This document shows positions 1 to 8,681 of a DNA stretch of 64,000 nucleotides, in pieces. The first letter of the stretch is position 1. The number at the start of each line of letters is the position of its first letter. The DNA is from Paenarthrobacter aurescens (lineage in GTDB: Bacteria; Actinomycetota; Actinomycetes; Actinomycetales; Micrococcaceae). Under the pieces are notes generated by a model. That model was not told the origin of the DNA and did no database searches. It worked only from the letters and a program-made list of their open reading frames with translations. The DNA lies in the NCBI RefSeq assembly GCF_041549525.1, contig NZ_CP157456.1, positions 496,001 through 560,000 of the forward strand, written 5' to 3'. The position numbers were made by a program, and so were the translations under genes.

Positions 1-364
1 TGGCGAGGGCGCTGCGCATCAGGTTATCGAAGTCCCGGGTGGCGGATCCCAGCGCGGGCGCTGTTCGATCCGCCTCGGGAACGTCGAGTTCGTTGAAGCA
101 GTCCTGGAAGTAGGTATTCTCGTCCGAAGCGAAGGCCCCCAGAACCCCGGCAAACACCAGACGCGAAGGCAGCGAAGGTGCCGATGCCACCGCTTGGCCC
201 AGCAGGGCTGTGAAGGCATCGCAGAACTGGTAATCCTGCACGAGGTAGCGGCGCAGGTTCTCATCGGAGAGAGAACCATCCAGCAGTTGGTCAACGAACG
301 AATGGTTGACGGCGGCATCCCAGTCCTCGGCGTACTGGTTCCTGAGTTCATTGGCAAAGCCCAC
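1..364 (-). CDS. TenA family protein (thiaminase II-like), C-terminus outside window
   Basis: Reading the minus strand from GTG at 364 gives an open frame of about 121 codons to the window edge, beginning (M)GFANELRNQYAEDWDAAVNH. A GGAGG ribosome site lies a few bases upstream. Pieces such as HSFVDQLLDGSL, LRRYLVQDYQFCDAF and LLGQAVASAPS match the helical TenA/THI-4 fold, whose members hydrolyse degraded thiamine pyrimidines in thiamine salvage. The catalytic cysteine region of the family falls beyond the visible part, so activity cannot be judged. The GTG start explains why ATG-based ORF finding misses it. Family call fairly firm, precise function not. Confidence 0.75.
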   Translation of the reverse strand, partial: MGFANELRNQYAEDWDAAVNHSFVDQLLDGSLSDENLRRYLVQDYQFCDAFTALLGQAVASAPSLPSRLVFAGVLGAFASDENTYFQDCFNELDVPEADRTAPALGSATRDFDNLMRSALA

Positions 365-459
365 GGTGTTTCCTCCTGAGGTGTCAGCATTCGGAGCCTA
401 GCAGTGGACTCCGACAGGCAGGCGCTCGTTACGCTATGGTGCCGGTCCCGGCGCCAGCG

Positions 460-471
460 TAGGCTCTGGCC
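460..471 (+). promoter_or_regulatory. -10 box of leaderless promoter for the universal stress gene
   Basis: TAGGCT at 460-465 is followed by six bases and then the ATG at 472, with no Shine-Dalgarno sequence. This spacing predicts a transcript starting at the start codon. Confidence 0.5.
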
Positions 472-1341
472 ATGACGAACGCGTCGAACACTATCGTGGT
501 TGGCTTTGACGGATCCGAAGAAGCACACCGCGCCGTCCAATGGGCCGCAAAGCACGCGATCCTGCGGAACTGTTCCCTCCACGTTGTGCATTGTTCCTTG
601 TGGGTCCTGTTGTCCCACAACAGGGGCCCCGTTCCTGGAGTTGCTGACAGCGGCTTGGAACGGGCCGCCCAAAAAGTCCTCGAAGAGGGGGTGGTACTCG
701 CCAAGGAGACCGTCCCCGACCTTGAAGTCCACAGTACCTTGCTCCACGGAATGCCCCGCGACCATCTGGCCCACGTTTCGGCCGGTGCCCAGATGTTGGT
801 GCTGGGAAGCCGGGGTCTTGGCGGATTCATGGGCTTGCTGGTGGGGTCCGTGAGTTTGGAGATGGCAGCAACAGCAGAATGCCCGGTGGCAGTGATTCGG
901 GCCGATGACCACCCGGAGGGTCCAGTGCTGCTGGCCGTTGATGACTCGGGATCACCGGCAGCCCTTGACGATGCTTGCCTTTTCGCAGCCGCAACGGGTG
1001 CCGAGCTCAGGATCGTTCATGTCCTGCACGAACCCGAAGGCTACCGGCGTTTGCGCGAGCCGGTGGAATCATATCCGGACGCTGAAGCGATGCTTGATGC
1101 AGTGCTGAGCCGGGCCCGCCACAAAGCCCCCGGGATCACGGTGAGCGGAGAGCTGCTGGTGGATGCTTCGTTCTCCCGTGCCGTAGTCAAGGCTTCACAA
1201 GCGGCACGCATCACGGTGGTGGGAACCAAGGGACATGGACTGATAAAGGGCACCATAGGCTCCACGGCACATGCTGTGCTCCACCATGCGCACAGTCCTG
1301 TGTTGGTTTCCCGTCGCACGGCCACATCCAAGGTCATGTAG
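472..1341 (+). CDS. Tandem-domain universal stress protein (UspA family)
   Basis: 289 residues with two Usp domains. Domain 1 (about 8-142) opens NTIVVGFDGSEEAHRAVQWA and holds the nucleotide-binding motif GSRGLGGFMGLLVGS; domain 2 (about 150-282) opens VLLAVDDSGSPAALDDA and holds GTKGHGLIKGTIGS. Both keep the G-2x-G-9x-G(S/T) signature of ATP-binding Usp proteins. Such cytosolic proteins accumulate in dormancy, starvation or hypoxia in actinobacteria; the exact role here is unknown. It stands alone between tenA (divergent) and an XRE regulator and appears to be read from a leaderless promoter. Confidence 0.93.
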   Translation: MTNASNTIVVGFDGSEEAHRAVQWAAKHAILRNCSLHVVHCSLWVLLSHNRGPVPGVADSGLERAAQKVLEEGVVLAKETVPDLEVHSTLLHGMPRDHLAHVSAGAQMLVLGSRGLGGFMGLLVGSVSLEMAATAECPVAVIRADDHPEGPVLLAVDDSGSPAALDDACLFAAATGAELRIVHVLHEPEGYRRLREPVESYPDAEAMLDAVLSRARHKAPGITVSGELLVDASFSRAVVKASQAARITVVGTKGHGLIKGTIGSTAHAVLHHAHSPVLVSRRTATSKVM

Positions 1342-1430
1342 GCGGGCTTTCCGCGAGAGGACGGGACTATCCTTTCGGAGGCCCTCACAGGGACTCCCTC
1401 CGGCAATGAACCGGATCTATGGTGGAGGGC

Positions 1431-2321
1431 ATGGATAATCGGGCGGAAGTACGCGAATTTCTGATCTCCCGTCGTGCCCATGTGGCCCCTGAGCAAGTGG
1501 GGCTGCCTACGGGATCCAACCGGCGGGTCAAGGGGCTGCGCCGAAGCGAAGTGGCCACTCTTGCCGGGTTGAGCGTTGAGTACTACACGCGACTGGAACG
1601 CGGCGCCATCAGTGGCGCCTCCCCGCAAGTCCTTGAGAGCATTGCCCGCGCGCTGAACCTGGATGACGCTGAGCGCGCCCACTTGTTCGATCTCGCGCAC
1701 GCCGCCAGTCCAATTGCCAGACCACCGCGGCGCCGGAACTCGAAATCCTATGTTCCCCACCAGAGCCTGCAGTGGGCGCTGGACGCTGTCACGGCCGGAC
1801 CCGCGTTTGTCCGGAACGGCCGGATGGATCTGCTGGCCGTGAACCCCTTGGCGAGGGCGTTCTATATGGACTGCTATGACATGCCGGGCCAAGCGCCCAA
1901 CATCGCCAGATTCACGTTCCTGGACCAACGCGCGTATGAGTTCTACCCGGACTGGGACGCTTTTGCGGAGGTCACTGTTTCCATTCTTCGCACGGAGGCC
2001 GGACGCGACCCGCACAACAAGGAACTGCACGATCTCATTGGCGAACTCAGCACCCGCAGCGAGGAATTCCGCACTCGCTGGGGCGCACATAACGTCCGGC
2101 ACCACGGCACGGGTTTCAAGACGTTCAATCACCCGGTGGTGGGCGAGATGACTCTCGCCTTCGAAGGCTTGGAAATGGCCGCAGAACCTGGATTGACTCT
2201 GACCATCTACGCGGCGGAACCCGGTTCGCCGTCGGCCGAGCGCCTTCAACTGTTGGCCTCCTGGGCGGCCAGCGAATACGGTGTTCAGCCGGCGTCGGAA
2301 AAGACGCGAACGGACGGCTGA
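1431..2321 (+). CDS. XRE-family regulator with MmyB-like ligand-binding domain
   Basis: 296 residues from ATG 1431, preferred over the in-frame ATG at 1419 because GGTGGAGG sits at the right distance before it. Residues 1-85 form an N-terminal helix-turn-helix (RRSEVATLAGLSVEYYTRLERG); residues about 105-285 match the MmyB-like domain that follows such HTHs in many actinobacterial regulators (PHQSLQWALDAV, NPLARAFY). Members usually regulate a neighbouring oxidoreductase or exporter and bind an unknown small ligand. The convergent MFS transporter downstream is the nearest candidate target, but no operator was recognised. Confidence 0.88.
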   Translation: MDNRAEVREFLISRRAHVAPEQVGLPTGSNRRVKGLRRSEVATLAGLSVEYYTRLERGAISGASPQVLESIARALNLDDAERAHLFDLAHAASPIARPPRRRNSKSYVPHQSLQWALDAVTAGPAFVRNGRMDLLAVNPLARAFYMDCYDMPGQAPNIARFTFLDQRAYEFYPDWDAFAEVTVSILRTEAGRDPHNKELHDLIGELSTRSEEFRTRWGAHNVRHHGTGFKTFNHPVVGEMTLAFEGLEMAAEPGLTLTIYAAEPGSPSAERLQLLASWAASEYGVQPASEKTRTDG

Positions 2322-2353
2322 CCGCCGGACAGCTCACGACGGCGGCGCTGCCG

Positions 2354-3484
2354 CTACTCAGCGAGGCTGGCTTGCTTCCCATCCTTGAGCATCAAGAGTG
2401 TGAGAGGTAGGAAGTAGAGCGCGGCGATACTTGCCCCCACCAGCACGGGACCCGTGGCTCCAAGTGCGGACTCCAAGGCGTAACCGGCAATCCACGATCC
2501 CACGGCCGTGCCGAGGTTGAACGCTGAGGTGCTGAGAGCCGAGGCCAAGGTGGGTGCGTGCCCCGCGTAACCTACGGCTTTGCCGATCAGAATCGGGTTG
2601 GTTGCCATGCCGAACAGCCCCAGCAGGAAGATCAGGACCACAGTCACCACGGCGTAGTGGGAGAAGAGGGAAAGAGCGCCCAGTACCAGGAAGGTTATTC
2701 CCGCCGAGACGAACAGCGCTGGATAGGGGTGGTGAGAGCCGAAATGACCGCCCAGATTGGAGCCAATGAAGGCGCCCACACCGTACGCCACCAGAACCAA
2801 CGGCACCACGGAAGCGGCCATTCCCGTGTTCTCAGTGAGTAGCGGTGAGATGAAGCTGTAAGCAGCCAAGGATGATCCGCACACGATCGCGCAGCCAGCC
2901 AGGACAAGCCAAACCCTCATATCACGCATGCTGGCAAGCTCAGCGCGCACGGACGGGGTGGGCCCGGATTCCGGCCCCACCGGGACTAGCCGGTACACCA
3001 CAACAGCCCCCGCCAGCGCCAGAACAGCCAAAGCCCAGAAGGGGCCACGCCAACCGATCACCTGTCCGGCAAACGCACCCAGCGGCACACCAACAACATT
3101 TGCGAGCATGCCACCGCCCAACACCACGCCCAGCGCCCGCGACGCTGAGGCTGCACCTGCGGCTTTGGCACCCACGACGGCGGCTACCGCCCAAAAAGCG
3201 CCCGTCGCCAAAGCCGTGAGGAAACGTGCGCCAAGAATGAGGGTGAAGTCAGAAGTGAGCGCCACGACGACGTGACCAGCCGCAAAGACCACCAGTGCGA
3301 GGCTCAGCGTCAGTCGCCGCGGCAGCTTCAGCGTCAGGATGGACATGGTGGGGGTGCCCACGATCATGCCCACCGCGACGACCGTAATCATGAGGCCGGC
3401 ACTTGCCACGGACACCTCAAGATCGCCCGCAATCTCAGGCAAAATCCCCGCCACGATGAATTCGGTGGTTCCCATGAGGAACAC
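2354..3484 (-). CDS. MFS transporter of the AraJ/sugar-efflux type, N-terminus interrupted by an amber codon
   Basis: The visible frame starts at GTG 3484 (MFLMGTTEFIVAGILPEIAG) and encodes 376 residues with about 11-12 membrane segments, typical of the DHA1/AraJ branch of the major facilitator family (drug or sugar efflux). The same frame continues upstream to an ATG at 3553 (MTSTISTTKTRRLPLVT, then TAG at 3500-3502, then VLAAG), which would give the usual length of about 400 residues; the TAG sits where a leucine of the first membrane helix is expected. The gene is therefore either freshly inactivated, restarted at 3484 without a good ribosome site, or affected by a base error. Convergent with the XRE gene. 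Confidence 0.75.
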   Translation of the reverse strand: MFLMGTTEFIVAGILPEIAGDLEVSVASAGLMITVVAVGMIVGTPTMSILTLKLPRRLTLSLALVVFAAGHVVVALTSDFTLILGARFLTALATGAFWAVAAVVGAKAAGAASASRALGVVLGGGMLANVVGVPLGAFAGQVIGWRGPFWALAVLALAGAVVVYRLVPVGPESGPTPSVRAELASMRDMRVWLVLAGCAIVCGSSLAAYSFISPLLTENTGMAASVVPLVLVAYGVGAFIGSNLGGHFGSHHPYPALFVSAGITFLVLGALSLFSHYAVVTVVLIFLLGLFGMATNPILIGKAVGYAGHAPTLASALSTSAFNLGTAVGSWIAGYALESALGATGPVLVGASIAALYFLPLTLLMLKDGKQASLAE

Positions 3485-3699
3485 CCCCGCGGCTAGAACC
3501 TACGTCACTAGTGGCAAACGCCGGGTCTTGGTTGTGGAAATCGTGGAGGTCATGACTTCAGAACATCAGGTCCTCGGAGTGTTAGGGAGTCCCGCTTAAG
3601 GGAGGTCCTCTGAGGGACTCCTTCGGTGCGCTGCCCCAACTGGGGCGCCCGGGCGATCAACGACGTTATATTGTCGGTGCCTGCTGACATGGTTAGGTC

Positions 3700-5055
3700 A
3701 TGGAGCGGATTGGGGAAAGTCGAGTGGGTACGGCGCTATCCGATGCCCTTGTTCCTGTCTCCCCTGCGACCCTTCAGCTCGCGGCTCAGTCCAGCACCGT
3801 CAGCAGTGATTTGATCGAGCAGTTGCGGGTGCTGGAGGAGATGAAGTCGGCGATCACCGCTTTGCAGGCGCGGGTTGCGGTGGCTTTTGATCTTGCCCAG
3901 CGCGCCGAGCAGGCCGAAGCCGGAGTTCCCGCGTCAGAACGCGGCCAGGGGGTGGGGGCTCAGGTGGCGTTGGCGCGTCGGGAGTCCCCGAACCGTGGCT
4001 CGAGGTTGCTTGGGTTTGCCAAAGCTCTTGTTGCGGAGATGCCACATACGTTGGCGGCCTTGCGGGCCGGGCTCTTGAATGAATGGCGGGCCACCCTGCT
4101 CGTGAAGGAAACTGCGTGCTTGTCTGTTGAGGACCGGACTGCGGTGGACGAGGAGTTGGCTGCGGATACCGGAACCTTTGATGGCAAGGGCGACAGGGCC
4201 ATTGTTGCGGCGGTGAAGGCTGCTGCGTATCGGCGTGATCCGCGCTCGGTGGCGGGTCGTGCGGCCCGTGCTGCCGCGGAGCGGACGGTGAGTCTGCGTC
4301 CGGCGCCGGATACCATGACGTATTTGACGGCGCTGTTGCCGGTCGCCCAAGGGGTGGCGGTTTATGCCGCGTTGACCCGGGCCGCTGATTCGGCCCGTTC
4401 CAGCGGTGACGCAGGCTCCGGCGGGGATGCAACCACTGGCGGGGTTGTCCCGACACGCGGCCAGGTCATGGCCGACACCCTCGTTGAACGCGTCACCGGG
4501 ACACCGGCCGGGTTTTCGGGGATCAACCTGGACCTTGTCATGACCGACCGGACCCTGTTTCAGGGAGACAGCGAACCGGCGCGGTTGAAGGGGTACGGGA
4601 TCGTCCCGGCCGAGTGGGGGAGAACTGTTGTTGCGGAGCCGGCAACGCCGGATGCGGAGCTCACCGTGTGGCTTCGTCGGCTGTACACGGCGCCGGGTAC
4701 GGGTGAGTTGCTTGCTACGGATTCGAAGGCCCGGCTTTTCACGGGCCGGTTGAGGCGGTTCATCGAGACCAGGGATGCGACGTGCCGCACCCCGTATTGC
4801 GACGCGCCCATCCGGCACATCGACCATGTGGTTCCGTGGCATTCCGGCGGGAAAACGAACCCTTCAAACGGGGCAGGGCTGTGCGAAGCGTGCAACCACA
4901 CCAAAGAACACCCCGGCTGGGCGGTCACGACGCTCCATGGGAAATCACACGCGGACGCTCACGGCGCGCACACCCTGGAAATCACCACCCCCACAGGCCA
5001 CACCTACCAATCCAAAGCCCCACCCCTACCAGGACACAGCCCCTCCAGAACGTAG
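3700..5055 (+). CDS. DUF222 / 13E12-repeat protein with C-terminal HNH endonuclease domain
   Basis: 451 residues. Residues about 30-330 form the helical DUF222 domain; near residues 360-410 lies an HNH nuclease motif with two CxxC-type pairs ([19 protein letters not shown] and then [15 protein letters not shown]). This family is amplified in Arthrobacter, Mycobacterium and relatives, often many copies per genome, and its role (nuclease, mobile or defence-linked) is not settled. The ATG at 3700 has no clear ribosome site. Its 3' end runs towards the convergent marR gene with only 5 bp between them. Confidence 0.9.
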   Translation: MERIGESRVGTALSDALVPVSPATLQLAAQSSTVSSDLIEQLRVLEEMKSAITALQARVAVAFDLAQRAEQAEAGVPASERGQGVGAQVALARRESPNRGSRLLGFAKALVAEMPHTLAALRAGLLNEWRATLLVKETACLSVEDRTAVDEELAADTGTFDGKGDRAIVAAVKAAAYRRDPRSVAGRAARAAAERTVSLRPAPDTMTYLTALLPVAQGVAVYAALTRAADSARSSGDAGSGGDATTGGVVPTRGQVMADTLVERVTGTPAGFSGINLDLVMTDRTLFQGDSEPARLKGYGIVPAEWGRTVVAEPATPDAELTVWLRRLYTAPGTGELLATDSKARLFTGRLRRFIETRDATCRTPYCDAPIRHIDHVVPWHSGGKTNPSNGAGLCEACNHTKEHPGWAVTTLHGKSHADAHGAHTLEITTPTGHTYQSKAPPLPGHSPSRT

Positions 5056-5060
5056 GGAGC

Positions 5061-5570
5061 TTATTCCTCCGTGAAGTCCCCGGCATCCCTGCGGAAAGTG
5101 CCCAAAACGCGGATGAGGTGATCGACGTCGTCGGGCCCAAAACCTGACTTGCCGAAAACTTCGGAGTTGAGCGCCGCCGTCGCCTTTTTGGCCACGGTGC
5201 GTCCCTCTGCTGTGAGCTCGATCAGGGTGGTGCGTCCGTCAGTCGGGTGCGGGGATCGTGCCACCAGAGCGGCCTTTTCCAAGCGGTCCACGGCGTTGGT
5301 CACCGAGGTGGGATGGACCTGCAGGAGCGCGCTGGCTTTATTCATGGGCAGGGCGCCGCTGCGGGCGAAACTCAGGAGCGCAAGCAACTCGTAACGTGCG
5401 AAGGTCAGCCCAAAAGGCTTCAGCACCGTTTCGATGCGTGCCAGCAGGATCTGCTGGGTGCGCATGATCGCGGTGATGGCAGCCATGGGCGCAGCGACAT
5501 CGCCCCAGCCATGCCGTTCCCAGTTGCGCTGGGCATCGGCAATGGGGTCGCGGGGGAGCGGGGTGCCCAT
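5061..5570 (-). CDS. MarR-family transcriptional regulator
   Basis: 169 residues with the winged helix-turn-helix of MarR proteins (FARYELLALLSF, then LLQVHPTSVTNAVDRLEKAALVARSPHPTDGRTTLIELT, the wing). GAGGAGG precedes the ATG. It lies 40 bp downstream of the acyl-CoA synthetase gene on the same strand, so it probably shares that transcript and represses the acyl-CoA module, a common arrangement for regulators that sense acyl-CoA or aromatic-CoA esters. The ligand cannot be read from the sequence. Confidence 0.9.
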   Translation of the reverse strand: MGTPLPRDPIADAQRNWERHGWGDVAAPMAAITAIMRTQQILLARIETVLKPFGLTFARYELLALLSFARSGALPMNKASALLQVHPTSVTNAVDRLEKAALVARSPHPTDGRTTLIELTAEGRTVAKKATAALNSEVFGKSGFGPDDVDHLIRVLGTFRRDAGDFTEE

Positions 5571-5610
5571 GGTCCTCCTCGTGTGCTTGATCGGCCTGAT
5601 GTCCGGGTGG

Positions 5611-7329
5611 CTATTCTTTCAGATTCGGGAACTCTTCCTCGGTGTATTCCACGCCCAAACCGGAGGGCAGAGGACCTTCGCCGTGCCGGGCAACCTCGGT
5701 GCCGCGCAGCTCCACACGCCTGATTTTGCCAGATATGGTCTTGGGCAGTTCTCCGAATTCCAGGCGCCGGATGCGCTTGAACGGTGCCAGATGCTCACGG
5801 CAATACTTGAGGATGTCTTCGGCAACCGCAGGTCCGGCCTCATAGCCGGCAGCCAAAACAACGAACGCTTTGGGAACTGACAGTTTCACGGCATCAGGAG
5901 AAGGCACGACGGCGGCCTCGGCCACAGCGGGGTGTTCGATCAGGACGCTTTCCAGTTCGAAAGGCGACAACCGGTAGTCGGAGGACTTGAAGACGTCGTC
6001 ATCCCGGCCGACGTAGGTGATGACGCCGTCGGAGTCCCTGCTGGCCATGTCACCGGTGTGATAGTAGCCGTCGCGGAAGGCCTCGGCGGTCTTGGCCTCG
6101 TCGCCGAAGTAGCTCTTCATAAGTCCCACGGGCCGGGGGTCCAAGCGTAAGCAGAGCTCGCCGTCGTCGGCTTCTTTCCCGGTGACCGGGTCAACCAGAA
6201 CAACGTCGTACCCGGGCAGCGGCCTGCCCATGGAACCGATCTTCACAGGTTGGGCGGGCGTATTGGCGATCTGCACTGTGGATTCGGTTTGGCCGAAGCC
6301 ATCCCGGATGGTGACTCCCCATGCCTTCTCCACTTGCCCGATGACCTCGGCGTTGAGTGGTTCACCGGCTGAAACAACTTTGCGTGGCGGGGTGGTGAGC
6401 TGGGTGAGGTCCGCTTGGATGAGCATGCGCCAAACGGTGGGTGGGGCGCAGAAGCTGGTGACCCCTTCCCGGCCCATCTGGTCCATGAGGGCGGCGGCGT
6501 CGAAGCGCTGGTAGTTGTAGATGAAAACAGTGGCTTCGGCGATCCACGGTGTGAAGACGTTGGACCAAGCGTGCTTCGCCCAGCCGGGGGAGGCGACGTT
6601 GAGGTGCACGTCTCCTGGTTCCAGGCCGATCCAGTACATGGTGGACAAGTGACCTACCGGGTACGAGGTGTGGGTGTGTTCCACCAGTTTGGCGCGCGAG
6701 GTGGTGCCGGAGGTGAAGTAGAGGAGCAGTGTCTCGTCCGCGCGTGTGGGGGCGTCGGGCGTGAAGTCCGTGCCGGCGTCGTAGGAATCTGAGTACTGTT
6801 TCGCGTCTGCGTTGGTGCGTTCCGCGCCCACCTCAATGAGTGTGTATTTGCCCTCGACGTCGGCGAACTTGCCAATATTGGAAGTTCCGACCGCCACCCA
6901 TGTTGCACCTCCGCGTTCCACCCGGTCCTGAAGATCGCGGGCGCCCATAAGTGTGGTGGTGGGAATCATGACGATGCCCAGTTTGATGCCGGCCAGCATG
7001 AGTTCCCACAGTTCAACCTGGTTGCCCAGCATGATGATCATGTGGTGGCCGCGTTTGACGCCTTGTTCCCTGAGCCAGTTGGCGAGCTGGGAGGAGCGCT
7101 GGGAGAGGTCCTTGAACGTGCGCCGCGTTGAGCTTCCGTCCTGTTCCACGATCACCAGGGCGGGCTGGTTGCCTCGGGTCTCATCTGCCGCTATTTGGTC
7201 GAACCAGTCCAGGGCGAAGTTGAACTCTTCAAAGCGGGGCCATTGAAACTCGGAATGGGCCAGTTTGTAGTCCTCGCGCAATTCCAGCAGCCGGTCGCGG
7301 GCCGCACGGAAGTCTTCTGTGACTGTCAT
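5611..7329 (-). CDS. AMP-binding acyl-CoA synthetase (medium-chain / MACS-like)
   Basis: 572 residues from ATG 7329, chosen because AGAGGCGG lies just upstream. It has the ATP/AMP signature YFTSGTTSRAKLVEHTHTSY, the A5-type motif DGFGQTES, the hinge YHTGDMASRDSDGVITYVGRDDDVFKSSDYR and the C-terminal lysine motif PKTISGKIRRVELR. These enzymes activate a carboxylic acid with ATP and CoA via an acyl-adenylate. The motif spacing resembles acetyl/medium-chain synthetases; the actual substrate is open. It is divergent from an acyl-CoA dehydrogenase and followed by marR, which suggests one catabolic unit for a short or branched acid. Confidence 0.9.
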   Translation of the reverse strand: MTVTEDFRAARDRLLELREDYKLAHSEFQWPRFEEFNFALDWFDQIAADETRGNQPALVIVEQDGSSTRRTFKDLSQRSSQLANWLREQGVKRGHHMIIMLGNQVELWELMLAGIKLGIVMIPTTTLMGARDLQDRVERGGATWVAVGTSNIGKFADVEGKYTLIEVGAERTNADAKQYSDSYDAGTDFTPDAPTRADETLLLYFTSGTTSRAKLVEHTHTSYPVGHLSTMYWIGLEPGDVHLNVASPGWAKHAWSNVFTPWIAEATVFIYNYQRFDAAALMDQMGREGVTSFCAPPTVWRMLIQADLTQLTTPPRKVVSAGEPLNAEVIGQVEKAWGVTIRDGFGQTESTVQIANTPAQPVKIGSMGRPLPGYDVVLVDPVTGKEADDGELCLRLDPRPVGLMKSYFGDEAKTAEAFRDGYYHTGDMASRDSDGVITYVGRDDDVFKSSDYRLSPFELESVLIEHPAVAEAAVVPSPDAVKLSVPKAFVVLAAGYEAGPAVAEDILKYCREHLAPFKRIRRLEFGELPKTISGKIRRVELRGTEVARHGEGPLPSGLGVEYTEEEFPNLKE

Positions 7330-7384
7330 AGTCCGCCTCTCGGATTGGGTATGCGTAGGCGTCGTCGCCAAAGCACCCCGCCTA

Positions 7385-7398
7385 GTGATCCACATCAC
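7385..7398. promoter_or_regulatory. CRP/GlxR-like site GTGA-N6-TCAC
   Basis: GTGATCCACATCAC contains the perfect GTGA-N6-TCAC dyad bound by CRP-type regulators. It sits in the divergent spacer between the acyl-CoA synthetase and dehydrogenase genes, where cAMP-dependent control of a catabolic pair is expected. Confidence 0.5.
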
Positions 7399-7414
7399 CT
7401 TGCAATATACTAGG
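7398..7414. promoter_or_regulatory. AT-rich partial palindrome, possible MarR operator
   Basis: CCTTGCAATATACTAGG is an imperfect inverted repeat around a central T in the same divergent spacer. Its size and composition fit a MarR operator, so it is a candidate target of the regulator at 5061-5570. The match is weak on its own. Confidence 0.35.
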
Positions 7415-7463
7415 ACATCCAAGGGTTTGGAAGAGCCCATGCGGGACATGACGAAGGGGTCTA

Positions 7464-8681
7464 ATGCTCGACGAAAAAGCTGCCGGCACCGTTACCAGCG
7501 GTGCGGCACCAGAACGCGTCCTGCCTCCCTACCCGGAGGCAGACCTGATGCACGTTATTGACCTCCTCCCGGCAGAGGAGCGCGCGAGGTATCTCGAGAT
7601 CAGGGAGTTCCTTCAAACGCGTATTCGGGCCGCGAGCATTGACTACTGGAACCGGGAGGAGTTCCCCTTCGGGCTGCTGGCAGACATGGCCAAATACGGG
7701 CTGGGTGGGCTGCAAACGGACGGTTCCTCCAAGCTGTTCAAGGGCCTCATGTACACCGAGGTGGCCCGGGCGGATGTGTCCCTTTCGGCGCTGGTGGGAA
7801 TCCACAATGAGCTGATCGTGGGCATGATTGACGAGCTCGGTTCGCCCGAGCAAAAGCGCAAGTGGTTGCCCGGGCTGGAGGCTTTTACCCAGCTCGGTGC
7901 GTTCGCCCTCACTGAACCGGACCACGGCTCGGACATCGCCGGAGGACTTTCGACGACGGCGCGACGCGACGGCGGCGAATGGGTCATCAGCGGTGCCAAG
8001 CGCTGGATAGGTGCGGCGACGATCGCCGACTTTGCCCTGGTATGGGCCCGGGACGAAGCCGACGGGCACATCAAGGGCTTCATTGTGGAGAGCGACCGCC
8101 CCGGGTACACGGCCACCAAGATTTCGAACAAGATCGGCCTTCGCATCATGCAGAATGCGGACATCGTCTTGGACGAGGTCCGCATTCCGGAGGAGAACCT
8201 CCTGCCAGGTGCCGCGGAGTTCTCCCGCGCCAACGATCTTTTGCGCGATTCCCGGGCGTGGGTGGGGTGGCAGGCTGCAGGAATTCAGTTGGCAGCCTTT
8301 GATATTGCCCGTTCCTACTCCTTGGAACGCCGGCAATTCGGCAAGGAGTTGGCCCGATTCCAGCTGGTGCAACAGCAGCTCGCCGATATTTTGGGTAACG
8401 CCAACGCTTCGCTGTCCATGATGGTTGAGTTGGCGCGGATCCAACAGGCCGGGAAGCTCCAGATGGTTCAGGCTGCCATGTGCAAAGCCACCACCACCCG
8501 CCTGGCCAGATCGTCAGTGGCGATGGGCCGTTCCCTGCTGGGAGGGAACGGCATCACCACGGACTACGAGATGGCCAAGCTGTTTGGTGATGCCGAGATT
8601 CTGTACACCTATGAGGGCAGCTACGAGATCAACTCGATGATTGTGGCCCGCGCAGTGACAGGGAAATCGGCGTTCGTCTAG
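7464..8681 (+). CDS. Acyl-CoA dehydrogenase (glutaryl-CoA dehydrogenase-like)
   Basis: 405 residues. The central FAD-binding part reads LGAFALTEPDHGSDIAGGLSTT and WVISGAKRWIGAATIADF; the C-terminus has YTYEGSYEIN with the catalytic-base glutamate of the glutaryl/isovaleryl branch, and ends VARAVTGKSAFV. It oxidises an acyl-CoA to the enoyl-CoA, passing electrons to ETF. Sequence order resembles glutaryl-CoA dehydrogenase but substrate is uncertain. AAGGGG precedes the ATG. Divergent from the acyl-CoA synthetase, so the two enzymes would activate and then oxidise the same acid. Its last bases overlap the end of the convergent APC permease gene. Confidence 0.9.
   Translation: MLDEKAAGTVTSGAAPERVLPPYPEADLMHVIDLLPAEERARYLEIREFLQTRIRAASIDYWNREEFPFGLLADMAKYGLGGLQTDGSSKLFKGLMYTEVARADVSLSALVGIHNELIVGMIDELGSPEQKRKWLPGLEAFTQLGAFALTEPDHGSDIAGGLSTTARRDGGEWVISGAKRWIGAATIADFALVWARDEADGHIKGFIVESDRPGYTATKISNKIGLRIMQNADIVLDEVRIPEENLLPGAAEFSRANDLLRDSRAWVGWQAAGIQLAAFDIARSYSLERRQFGKELARFQLVQQQLADILGNANASLSMMVELARIQQAGKLQMVQAAMCKATTTRLARSSVAMGRSLLGGNGITTDYEMAKLFGDAEILYTYEGSYEINSMIVARAVTGKSAFV

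Noticed and set aside
19..912. Long minus-strand open frame across tenA and the universal stress gene
   Set aside because: It is antisense to two recognisable proteins, is low in normal protein composition (many Cys/His/Arg/Pro) and matches no family.
3586..3621. GGAGTCCC/GGGACTCC inverted repeat between the MFS and DUF222 genes as a terminator
   Set aside because: Only 8 bp with a 20-bp loop and no T tract, lying upstream of both divergent genes; may be a regulator site but evidence is too thin.
3700..5055. DUF222/HNH protein as sign of a prophage or homing element
   Set aside because: No integrase, repeats or phage genes nearby; the family is a common resident of Arthrobacter chromosomes.
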